Source of the DNA: Lytechinus pictus
Lineage: Eukaryota; Echinodermata; Echinoidea; Temnopleuroida; Toxopneustidae
Length of the DNA: 64,000 nt
NCBI RefSeq assembly: GCF_037042905.1
Contig: NC_087251.1
Coordinates: 47,068,373-47,132,372 of the forward strand
Direction: 5' to 3'
Position 1 is the stretch's first letter. Every line of letters begins with the position of its first letter. The notes below the pieces were generated by a model. It saw only the letters and a program-made list of their open reading frames with translations. It made no database searches and was not told where the DNA came from. This document shows positions 1 to 10,158 of the stretch, in pieces. Position numbers and translations under genes: made by a program.

Positions 1-61
1 CAAGTTTTCAAAACAAAATACCAAAAAAAAAATTTGCAGAATTTTTTGTACACAAGCCTAT

Positions 62-317
62 GGACAATCAATTGAACGTAAATCGAACGCAAATTTTGCG
101 CATCCTCCAAAATCTTACATAAGTTACGTTCGATTTGCAATCAATTGCAAGGCTTGCGCTTGATCTACGTTCAATTGATCAAACGCAACTTCTTCTTGCA
201 ACAGGATTGAACGTAACTTGCGTTCAATTGCAGATTTGCGTTTAATCGGAGGACTTACGCTCAATTTTGGGAGTTGCGTTCGATTTGCGTTCAATCGCAA
301 GTTTCTTGCAACACCCC
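62..317. mobile_element. Right part of a MITE ending TTGCAACACCCC
   Basis: The segment is full of short direct and inverted copies of GTTCGATTTGC and CAATTGAACG. It ends in TTTCTTGCAACACCCC, the same terminus seen at 24145-24341 and 44653-44844. The left end is not clear and may be truncated. The 60 bases before it are AT-rich and show nothing recognisable. Confidence 0.5.
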
Positions 318-329
318 ATAAGACAGCTC

Positions 330-2820
330 AGAAAGGAGGAGGAAGAAGATGGTAATGACTAAGAGGGGAAGAAGATGTAGGTTGAAAAGATCAGAGGGTC
401 ATCATAGGTTTGCTATGATATGGTCAGGAAGATCAAGGTTTTCAGCGAAACAAATAAGATTGAGGCAATGTTCTAAAAGGCAAGGAGATGAAGAGTCTTC
501 ATCCTCAAGAACACATAGCTTGCATCTGGGATCTGTGCTTTTGCTGAGTGATGGTAACCAAACGTTGCTGAGTGTGATAGGTAGATGTGAGCAGTTGGGC
601 TCGGAGAATTACTGCAGCACGAAGGTGTGGGGGAAGTGAAGACGGGTAAAAGAGATAATTTGTCTTGGGAAGCTTTACAAGGTTTCTCCAGAGGAAGAAG
701 GAAGACATTTGGTTGATGCAGGGTGCTACATAAGCACTTGCCCGGGGCAAGTAATTAATAGAGTCGGGCAAGTGGTTTGAAATAAAGACCAAAACTACTT
801 GCTCGAATTGGGCAAGCAAAATTCTCACAGTAGAATGACCAAAATTAGGGTCGATACAATATGATAGGATATTGACTCTAATTTTGGTCATGGCAAGCAA
901 GATAAAATCACTTTGGAAAAAGAAATGCAATAACAACGTAGATCAGTCAAAAGAGAGAAAAGGTCAATGGTTTATAAAATCGCAAAACTTTCTTTTGAAG
1001 AGGTAAACTTTTTTTTTAAAGGATTTTTTCAGGCAAGTGAAATAGATTTTTGGGCAAGTATATTCCAACTGTTTAAAAATTTACTTGCCCGACTGGGCAA
1101 GTGGTTCTAAAAAGCTATGTAGCACCCTGGGTTGATGCAATTCCGTGCCTCAATCTGAGCATCCAGAATAGCTCTATTGCAGGTAGATTTCCAGCTAGAT
1201 TATGTAAATGGCTCAGAGATGAGACAAAAAGGCAGGTTGTATTTAGAGAGCAGCTTGGTCTAGTACATGACAGTGAGAGTTTGGACAGAGACAGCATGGA
1301 GAAGTGTGCGGAACTCAAATCTGGAATGATCTTAGATATTGAGAAGTTGGCCAATGAGGAGAAGTGTGTTGAGTTCAATCTCTCTTGAGAGATGAAGGAG
1401 ATCAGTTAGGTGAAAAACTGCTATATTAGGGGCACTTTTGGGAAGACCAAGAAGCTTCTTGAAGAGAGTGTGCTGGGCAGAATCAAGTTTTTTTGAGGGA
1501 TGATGCAGAGAAGCTCAGCAGTTGCATGCCATAAGCATGCGAGGAAGACAGAAGGATTTCCAGAGTTTGGTTATGGCACTGGTACATAGCTTACAGAGTG
1601 GACTGGACAGAGAAATTGATAGGAGCTTCTTAGAGTTTGGAGAACTGCTTCGCAGCCACAAATCGTAATCGTATAATCTTTGCCACATCAGCTGTATCGC
1701 TTGTGTTCAGCATAACAGCAAAGACAATAACTGCAGCCTCTGCCTAGGTTATAGGCTAGTATGCATACAGAAGAGAGCGGTTTGAGGATGCTTTCCAGAA
1801 GTTTAGAGACACAGATGCCACAATAGTTGAATGGATCGTAAATGGGTTTCCCTATCCTTTGTGGAGTGAATTATGAGGGCATCTTTTAAGAAGGCGGAAA
1901 AATGGCTGATATTGACACAGGATTGCAAGAAAAGCAGGAGGAGTCTGCGAGTGATTGGGATTCTGAGATTTTCAGTGGAGATGTTGTCTATGCCAGGAGC
2001 TTTCTCGGGTTTCAGTTGATCTATTGCATCATCAATGTCTTCTCGGGTAGGTTATCATGAGGGAGAGCTCAGGAGTGAGGGTATGCCAGGAGAATAGTCA
2101 GAAGAGGACTAAGGAGGTGTAGAACACGAAGGCTGGCAAGGGTCAGGCTGAAGCTCAGGATGGTTGGGTGAAAGATAAGACAACATGGTAAAGTACTTGT
2201 GCCAGCCTTGGATGATCTGATCACCAGAGTAGCATATCTTGTTGTATTGAAGGTAGGCAAGTTCTTGAGAAGAGGACTTGTTGGACTTCTGGATCCTGAT
2301 CAGCTTGTAAAAGATGGAAGCATTGCGAGAGTGGGCCTGTTCAATGTCCCATGTTACTTTCATGTTGGAAGCAGCCGTGGATTGCCTCAACACTTGATGG
2401 AACTCTTTTTTAGATACAAGATACTGAGATCTGAGGCTGTTGTCCTTTCCTTGAGGTTTTTCCAGCAGATTTCCATGCTCTCCAGGTAAACAACAAGGAG
2501 CGATATGCTTTGTTCACTTTATCAGACCATTCCCATTTACCCCTTTTCTTAATGGATAGAGATTTGTTGGGCGATTGTAGTGAGAGAAAAAGCATGTTTT
2601 CTATGAAGATGGTAAAGATTGAATCGATGTCTTGGGGAAAGAGCTGAAGGGAATCTAGCTTTGAGAAGATATGAGAGCATACATCATCAAGGGGAGATGT
2701 GTACAGTTCATGAGTGACAGCTGGGTCAGAAGTCTAGAGGACGTTGAAGTTGGCCACGGCTTTGCCTTTTAACTTGAACTGGCGTTTGTGAGTGACTGAT
2801 TGGCGACCAGTAATGTATTC
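330..2820 (-). mobile_element. Decayed non-LTR retrotransposon (LINE), minus strand
   Basis: Minus-strand translation in shifting frames gives pieces typical of LINE polyproteins. At about 2410-2815 there is a linker between endonuclease and reverse transcriptase, with KWEWSDKVNKAYRSLL and TWRAWKSAGK. At 2109-2393 there is the stretch IFYKLIRIQK. Near 500-640 there is a C-terminal piece containing LLTSTYHTQQR and CKLCVLEDED, like the C-x2-C end of many LINE proteins. Many stops and frameshifts separate the pieces, so the copy is dead. A MITE is inserted at 719-1129. The clade cannot be decided by eye. A cellular gene is unlikely because no continuous frame exists. Confidence 0.7.
719..1129. 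mobile_element. hAT-type MITE with 8-bp target duplication
   Basis: The element starts CAGGGTGCTACATA and ends with the exact reverse complement TATGTAGCACCCTG. It is flanked by the perfect 8-bp direct repeat GGTTGATG at 711-718 and 1130-1137. Termini of the CAGGG type and an 8-bp duplication are the signature of hAT transposons. Subterminal motifs ACTTGCCC and GGGCAAGT recur inside. No transposase is encoded. It splits the minus-strand LINE remnant, so it is the younger insertion. Confidence 0.9.
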
Positions 2821-3589
2821 GAACGTGCATAATTATGCACCAGAAAATCATTCTGTTATTGTAGAGGCTATGCTAAGAAAATAACAAACATGAATTTTCT
2901 GCCTCCGTTCAGTACAATCGTAATCTCCTACTACTAGACCAAGATCTACACAAAAACAGAAGCTAGTGTAGAACTAATGTTAAATTAGAAGACTATAGCC
3001 TCTGATTGGTTCATGAGTCTACAGTTTTATTGCGATGAGAACCACTTCAAGTAAGCTGGCTAGTAGTAGATCTAGCTGAATATGCTTAAATTTCTGTCTT
3101 CGTTAAGGAGTGATATCGCAATTGAAATGAACAGAATGGGGACAGAAAATCTTGGTTTATGCTCAGAGCTACAATGCAAGCTTGCAACATTGTAACATAA
3201 AGAGAATTTCAAAAGTAACCCCCTAGAATTTTTTGTACCGTAAACTATTTTGTTTTTACCAAATAAAAAAAAATAAAAAAAAGAATTGTAAAAATAGCTG
3301 ATTGGTGATTTTGTAAATTATCAAAATTTTGAAACAACCAAAATATTTCACATGAAATGACAAAGAGGGGTGCTATTCAAGAGCTATTACAAAAAAAAAT
3401 AAATTTGATCTCAGCAAAGTTTTTTATATCATTATTTTATGTAGGAACTTCAATGTATTTATCAGGACTTTCTCTGATACAGGGAAAAGCTGACCTGTGG
3501 ATCTGTCGTCAAACAGTTTTATCAAATATTGCTTTTGTTGTCTTACTACAGCCAAAATAACAATATTTAAAAAAGGCATAAGCGATGTT
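2821..3589. other. Stretch without recognised gene
   Basis: The sequence is AT-rich with A-runs near 3270 and 3390. No splice-flanked coding segment, RNA gene or clear repeat structure was seen. Confidence 0.4.
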
Positions 3590-3857
3590 GTGTCTCGCCA
3601 ACTTGTGAAAGTAACCAGAAATATCGTGATTTGCGAGGGAACGAAACAGAATTGTATCAAAAGTTCATTGTAAAAAAACTGGGATGGAATAACATTTGTG
3701 ATAAGAGTCCTGCACGTAAACTTTAATGTTGACCTCAAAATGACCTTTGACCTTATCATGTGACCTCTGAACACAATAATATGCAGGTCTCCTAAGTACA
3801 TTTCCAACCCAAGATTGGTTCACAAGTGACTTACGGTTGCGGAGTTATTTCATAACT
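3590..3857. repeat. Left part of TGACCTTTGACC tandem repeat
   Basis: This is a diverged copy of the roughly 150-bp unit seen at 8490-8985. Shared text includes TGACCTTTGACCTTA, ATGCAGGTC, CCTAAGTACAT and GTTGCGGAGTTAT. The unit stops abruptly at AACT, where the 4.6-kb inverted-repeat element begins. Confidence 0.7.
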
Positions 3858-4256
3858 GGGTCATTCCATGGGGTTGGGGCAAAAATTGTGACATCAGGGT
3901 CAAAAAATAGAAATGTAATAAATGAAAAGTTTTTTTTCTTATATGTTTCATGGGACAATTCTTCAACTAAATCCACTTACAGGCATTTCATACCACCCTG
4001 CATATTTGAGTAAATTGCGAAACAAGATTTGACAAAATACCACCGTTACATGGACATCATTTATCATCCTTACTTAGATTATACTCTCCCACTGTCAAAA
4101 TAAAAGGGTTGATCTCAATTCCTCTTAATAAATATTTTGCTAACAACATTTTTAGTCACTTTATTCCACATTTTCCAACATGGCATATATATTTTGAAAG
4201 ATTTAGCATCAATAAATGGAACTTGATGCTCTGTGTGTATACCAGTGCCATGTTCT

Positions 4257-5014
4257 GTGTCGTTCTTTTTTCTCACCAGTCAAGAAAATTCAATTTATGA
4301 TGGCATGTAGAACTAAATAGTTGACAGAAGTCATGCCTCAACAGAATGGAATATTCTTTTTGGAAAAACTCAACTAATCTTTCTGGCCTAACCTTCTATT
4401 TTTGGTGTTACCACCGTTACATGGACATCATGTCTCTGTAACAGAGGTATAATTTGAAGCATTGTAAGTTAAGGTCCATTAATGGTCATCACATACCAAA
4501 TTACACTTTCTGCCTTAAATTATTTGCACAAGATCAATTGATTATATTAGAAAAAAAACATTTTGCATGTCAAATTCTTTGCAAATAAAAGAAATTTAAA
4601 TTAGAGTTTAAACAAAGAAAAGTGTACAAAATTATTGACAAATTATGTGTCGTTCTTTTTTCTCACCAGTCAAGAAAATTCAATTTATGATGGCATGTAG
4701 AACTAAATAGTTGACAGAAGTCATGCCTCAACAGAATGGAATATTCTCTTTAGAAAAACTCAACTACTCTCTCTGGCCTAACCTTCTATTTTTGTTTGGT
4801 GTTACCACCGTTACATGGACATCATGTCTCTGTAACAGAGGTATAATTTGAAGCATTGTAAGTTAAGATCCATTAATGGTCATTACAAACAAAATTACCC
4901 TTTCTGCCTTAGAATATTTGCACAAGTTCAATTGATTATACTAGAAGAAAAACATTTTGCATGTCAAATTCTTTGCGAGTTTAAACAAGGAAAAATGTAC
5001 AAAATTATTGACAA
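4257..5014. repeat. Tandem duplication, offset 390 bp
   Basis: The segment beginning GTGTCGTTCTTTTTTCTCAC at 4257 recurs at 4647 and matches closely for most of its length. Both copies include the CCACCGTTACATGGACATCA motif. The second copy lacks about 25 bases near 4975. The duplication lies inside the 4.6-kb inverted-repeat element. Confidence 0.85.
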
Positions 5015-5907
5015 TATATTTAAAATCATACTAATCCTCAAGGTTCCACTTCCGTCTGTCTCTGGAAACATTTATGTTTCTGTCTAAAGGGGAAAAAACG
5101 AAACAGTGCTATCTTACGATCTCCAAATCTTTTATTACTTTGAAATATCTCCTTCAAGATATTACTTTCAAATGTAGATACCTCTGTTACACGGACATCA
5201 TGTCCTTGTAATGGTCATATTGAATAGCATTACTTGAATATTTGACATATTTTTCTAGTATCAACACACTAAATGCAAGTTAACTTATCTTACTCAAGTG
5301 TAGAAATACAACATCTACAAGCAAGCTTCTGTAATTCATATCAATGAACAGGTAAAATGTTTTTTTATTCATACACAATTATAAAAATTTTTGATACCTT
5401 TGATACAATATTTTGATACAAAAGGTACTAGTTTAGTTCTTCTAAGACAAAACAAGACAAAGTTGGCATTGAAGACATGGACAACGCATTTATACCTTAC
5501 ACATATAAACTTGTTCAATTTGTTAACTCTAATATGTTTTACCTCAGTTACATGGACATCATGTCCTCAAAATGGAAGTGTAGAAGTGACATTAATTAAA
5601 ATATAATCATGTCATCACTGGACCTTACATACATTAGATAAAACATTAAGTTCCAACATGCGAAAAGGACAATTGTAAAGTACTTAGTGGACAAATTTAA
5701 TTAAAAAAACTCACCACCTTTATATCTTCTGTTTTTTTAACAGAGTTGTAAGCGAGAAAGTAAAATGTACTAAGCTATTCTAATGTTCAAAAAATAAAAC
5801 TGCAAGAACTCTTTGGTAAACTTCTTACTGGCAAATGCAAAAAAAATGTATTACACTGTACACTAAACCTGACTATCAAAATTAACATGCAATATTTCTC
5901 TCTGCAT

Positions 5908-6110
5908 TCAGGTTACAAGTTTATGAACTTCAAGAAGACTGGTGACCCAATAAGAAATTTCAGTTTGGAAGAGGATTCTGTCAATGTCACAAAGTGGATG
6001 GAGGTAGAATTGTGCCTCGCCATCAGGCCAGGAGTACAGGTCACCAGATTGACACTTCATGTACTGAAGATATACATTTTCACCTTGAACAGAAGCTCCC
6101 TGTAGTTGAG
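5908..6110 (-). pseudogene. Possible transposon-protein fragment, minus strand
   Basis: A minus-strand frame after a CAG acceptor-like site reads GASVQGENVYLQYMKCQSGD and continues LYSWPDGEAQFYLHP. The pattern of a Tyr-Met-Lys, a Tyr-Ser-Trp-Pro and spaced hydrophobic residues resembles a small C-terminal domain that I associate with transposon-encoded proteins of echinoderms and cnidarians. That recollection is uncertain. The fragment lies in the middle of the 4.6-kb terminal-inverted-repeat element, which supports a transposon origin. No intact upstream exon was found. Confidence 0.35.
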
Positions 6111-7038
6111 AAAAATAGTATTTGGAAGTTTGACTATATTTTTTAAGCAATAAGCAAATATTTTTTATATTATATCAAATCATTTACTTATTTATGTCTT
6201 GACATTTTCTCATTAAAGGGGGTGGATTACTAGGGACAATGAATCTGATCTGTTCTTGCAAAATACACAGGAACCTTCACTTTGTATTTTTTCATAGCAA
6301 ATAGAATTCATAATTTCATAGTTCATAAATTAAATATAAAGTTACATTTTATAGAAGGTTTTTGTATTTGTGTTGTTGTGTTCTACTTTGTTTTCACAAT
6401 AAAATTACTTGCCCATTACCTTTTCATAAATTATCTGTACTTCAATTTCATTTATCAATGGATTAATTTAATAATCTAATTTTATTCTGCATTCTAATCA
6501 AGGGTGTTTATCTAGACAATTCCATTTAGTTTTTTATGACCATCCTATTTAATTTTCATTGCTGAAGTTTAATTGTTCAAGCAATTACATAATATATGTA
6601 TGTTTTATTGGAATTAAATGAATTAATGGAATTCAAATCTGCAATTTACCTTCTGATACAGCAAATAAACTCTTGTGAAACAAACTTGATTGTGTCACAT
6701 TTTCTTTTGTTCACTTGTACATGTTTTTAAAATCTCATTATATCGCAATAAAAAAAATCACATTGAAAACAATCACATAGACTTTCGCTTTCTGATAAAA
6801 CGAACCCCCCCCCCCCTCTCCTTACAATTGAATACATAGAAATCAAATACAAAATATTGAAAAAATATTGAGAGAAAAAAAGAATGTGCTGAAAAGTATA
6901 ACATTCAACAAGATGAAAAGTTTTGGGAAGGTTAGGTCTACAGCCAAGAATTACTAGTAATTGGATTATGGCCATGCTTCATCATACACAAAGCACATGT
7001 ACTATGTGTAGGGGGTTAGTAACAGAAAAATTATTTTG

Positions 7039-7078
7039 CCCCCCCCCCCCCCTTCTTTCGGATTGGGATCAGCTGACA

Positions 7079-7114
<36 letters not shown>

Positions 7115-7128
7115 GGGGGGGGGGGGGC
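7039..7128. repeat. Low-complexity C, A and G homopolymer runs
   Basis: A run of C (about 7039-7052), a run of A (about 7083-7111) and a run of G (about 7113-7127) follow one another. Such tracts are prone to assembly error. Confidence 0.9.
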
Positions 7129-8489
7129 CTGCCTCCCCCGTGGCGCTGCCACTGGTTCTAAACTCTCATTTTTTGGGGGAAATTCAAATTTGATCATCAG
7201 GTCTTTGATACCCATATTACGTAGAATCAGTAGGAGCCAATTTAAACAAGGCGAGATTTTGTACCAAATCTGAGATGTCAGCATGATCATCGGTGATAGA
7301 GCAGTTTTCAGTATCCATTGTCCTATTGAAATAACATATTTCGGTGTTTAAAAAAATCAACTAAATTGCGATTGAATCATGTCAGCTAACATTCAAAACA
7401 TGTTTGCACGGAATCACAGTAATAAAAACATTATTTCTTTGGGGCCGTTTAGCAAATCTGGAACAAACACGGCGATGTCTCAATCACATATTTCACTTAC
7501 ACGAAAAGATACATGTGGGACTGTAGTAAAAGATTATGGAAAATTAGCGAGATTTTTCAACCTTAAAAACACTTTCTGCATGATAATATAGTTTCACATT
7601 TTTAAGATAAGGTTTAACTGATTTAAAAATACGAGTATCGGGATAAATCTCCGTACTTACGTCGCTTTGAAAGGGAAAACATCGTGGAGATCCAATCCAC
7701 CGTTACACGGACATTGCAGGAAGATTCCCAATTGCAATGCTGCAAAACACCCGATATCATAGCCGTTCATGTGCACGTGGATTTCGGCTAACATCCCGTC
7801 CGTCTGATACAACGACGGTCTCTTCTCCGGTCTCTCCTTTTTACATACGCGATGAAATGTGATCCACCGTTACAAATTTGGCCCGGACATCGCCCAAAAC
7901 ATCGGCGACCCTTGATTAATTTACATGACATTAACATTGGTTTTCAAAGCTAATCTTTTGATGAAAAGTTGCTTACTGCCTGCCCTTTATTTCTGACACA
8001 TAACTTTGGAAAGAATGATTTCTGACTTTAAGTTATTTACCACTTTACCGCCGTTACAGAAAAAAAAAACGCGGACATCGCATGTAACGGTGGTATGCGA
8101 TGTTGTAGGAATGATTTATGATATGAAGCCTCTTTTCATTTGCTATCCCATTACTGTTTTGTTATTAAACAAATGTTGCTTTATCAATCATGGCCATTTG
8201 AATTTGACTAAGTTTATCTTTTAATTAGATATCTTCAACTGAAAATGACCATTTTGGATGTCACACTTGGTACCCCAAAAAAGAGTCTGGACATCATCAT
8301 TTAAAGTCTCACCATCAAAAATACTTGAGGTTCAACATTTTTATTTCTGCATCAAGTAATTGCTTACATAACTGCCTTCCAACAAAACCACATTGCAACA
8401 TCCAAACGCCAAACACATTTTCAGGATAAAGCCAACAATTCATAGGGAACACAAAAAAGTGCTGTTGCCCCAACCCCGTGGAATGACCC

Positions 8490-8985
8490 AACTATGACCT
8501 CAAAATGACCTTTGACCTTACCATATGACCTCCGACTGCAGAATAACATGCAGGTCCCCTAAGTTCATCTACCATCCAAGTTTGGTTGAAAAGTGACTTA
8601 CAGTTGCGGAGTTATGTGACATAAGAGTCTTGCACGCAAACTTTAACGTTGACCTGAAAATGACTTTTGATCTTACCATATGACCTCCGACTACAGTTTA
8701 ACATGCAGGTCCCCTAAGTACATCTGCCATCCAAGTTTGGTTGAAAAGTGACTTAGGGTCGCAGATTTATGTGTCATAAGAGTCCTGCACATAAATTTTA
8801 ATGTTGACCTGAAAATGACCTTTGACCTTACCATGTGATCTCCGACTGCAGAATAACATGCAGGTTCCCTAAGTGCATCTACCATCCAAAAATGACTAAC
8901 GGTTGCGAAGTTATGTGTCATAAAGTTTGTGACGGACGGATGACATTTGGATCCCTCAGTCTCGCCTTCACCTCTGGTGGGCAAG
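8490..8985. repeat. Right part of TGACCTTTGACC tandem repeat
   Basis: About three copies of a roughly 150-bp unit lie here. Each contains TGACCTTTGACCTTA or a variant, then CATGCAGGTCCCCTAAG, CCATCCAAGTTTGGTTG and GTTGCGGAGTTATGTG. Together with 3590-3857 this was one repeat before the 4.6-kb element inserted. Confidence 0.8.
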
Positions 8986-9061
8986 ACAAAAATGGAGGTA
9001 CCTTTATATATTCATTGGTTTTGTACACAAAGTAAGGTTCGTTGTTCCTTGTCTGAATGAT

Positions 9062-9218
9062 ACCTCAGTCACATTTACTCTACGGCGGTCGTACGGGGAG
9101 TCGAAAACAGCTGTTTTATTCATTTTTATTCAAACCTAAATTTAGCTGGTACAAAAAATGTTAATATGGCTGCTTTCGATTCGCTGTACGGCCGTCGTAG
9201 AGTAAATGTAACTGAGGT
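9062..9218. mobile_element. MITE with ACCTCAGT termini, copy 1
   Basis: The left end ACCTCAGTCACATTTACTCT is matched by the inverted right end AGAGTAAATGTAACTGAGGT. Both arms then carry CGGCGGTCGTACGG-like sequence. A second member of the family lies at 48478-48634, with the same core around GCTGGTACAAAAA. Confidence 0.8.
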
Positions 9219-9461
9219 GTAAGTGTTCATTGGGTTGACCCCTTTGGCAACATTGTTACATGTAGCATAGCCTATATCTTTGTGAATGTAACTGTAATAG
9301 ACTTGAGTCATGTCTGAATTTTTTTGTTCCGGAATCCGCTGGTATTGCTCCGGTCAGAATCCGGTATCCCGGTACATGAATTCACGAACAGGGAAGTACA
9401 AAGAAGTCACAGATTATACAATATTGATTTCATTTTTAAACAAACATTTAAAAAAAACAAG

Positions 9462-9664
9462 AAAAATATGATGAGAAGACGGAGAAAAAACTCGCCAATG
9501 TTTACGTGGCCATCTTTTTCTCTTATTAGTAGCTATGCTATGACAATGAGACGCATATAGAGTCTGCTGCCCTCTCGTACATGTAGCTTAGCTACTAACA
9601 AAGATAAAGATGGCTACGTAAACAACAGCAAGTTTTTTCCCGTCTTCTCATCATATATTTTCTT
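9462..9664. mobile_element. Short inverted-repeat element
   Basis: The left arm AAAATATGATGAGAAGACGG is matched in inverse orientation by CGTCTTCTCATCATATATTT on the right. The arms continue through GTTTACGTGGCCATCTTT and AAAGATGGCTACGTAAAC. No coding capacity was seen. Confidence 0.75.
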
Positions 9665-10047
9665 GGTGGTCACCTGAAATGTAACAAAGAAACCTGAGTT
9701 ATGATTGGTAAGACTGAATAAAACATACTCGATGGTTATGTTAAGATATTAAGAAGAAGAAAATGTTAAACTATTTGTTATGTATTATACATGTATATAT
9801 ATTTTTTTGCCCTTCCACAGGGTTCTTTATTTTCAAAAAGCATAATTACACTGTATAATCATTGACAATTTTTTCAGACAAACAGTAAATTATGTATTAT
9901 ATTGTTTTATCAGAATACCGGAACAGAGAAAAACAAAACCGTAACCTGCACATATCGGACGGACTCCGGTATTCTGTCCGTTTCCGACCCAGGCCTAAAC
10001 TGTAATGTAATGTTTTAATTCAATGTTTCGTTTCTTTTCATTTACAG
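9665..10047. other. Non-coding stretch before the first identified ARID4 exon
   Basis: The stretch ends in a pyrimidine-rich splice acceptor, TTTCGTTTCTTTTCATTTACAG in two pieces, at 10026-10047. No in-frame ATG precedes the exon before a TAA at 10003-10005, so the start codon must be in an upstream exon that I could not locate. Confidence 0.5.
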
Positions 10048-10158
10048 GCTGGAGAGGGGCCTCCCTTCTTGACGGTTGGTACGGATGTCAGTGCCAAATA
10101 CCGAGGGGCTTTCTGTGAAGCCAAGGTCAAAGTGGTTAAGAAGTTGGTAAAATGCAAG
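10048..10158 (+). CDS. ARID4: ARID4 exon: N-terminal Tudor-like region
   Basis: Encodes 37 residues beginning [20 protein letters not shown] and ending [27 protein letters not shown] is a hallmark of the ARID4 N-terminus. The exon is phase 0 at both ends, with acceptor TTTACAG and donor AAG/GTAAAG. Only about two residues (vertebrate Met-Lys) precede this point in the family, so the upstream exon should carry little more than the start codon. Confidence 0.95.

Larger units (their letters stand above)
3858..8489. mobile_element. 4.6-kb DNA transposon-like element with 25-bp terminal inverted repeats
   Basis: The left end begins GGGTCATTCCATGGGGTTGG and continues GGCAA. The reverse complement of the right end (8465-8489) matches 24 of 25 bases. 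The element is flanked by the 4-bp direct repeat AACT (3854-3857 and 8490-8493) and sits inside a tandem repeat that resumes on the far side. Inside are at least seven copies or near-copies of CCACCGTTACATGGACATCA, at about 4039, 4411, 4805, 5181, 5542, 7697, 7863 and 8046, some partial. A diverged minus-strand ORF at 5908-6110 may be a residue of its protein. The superfamily is not established. Confidence 0.75.
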
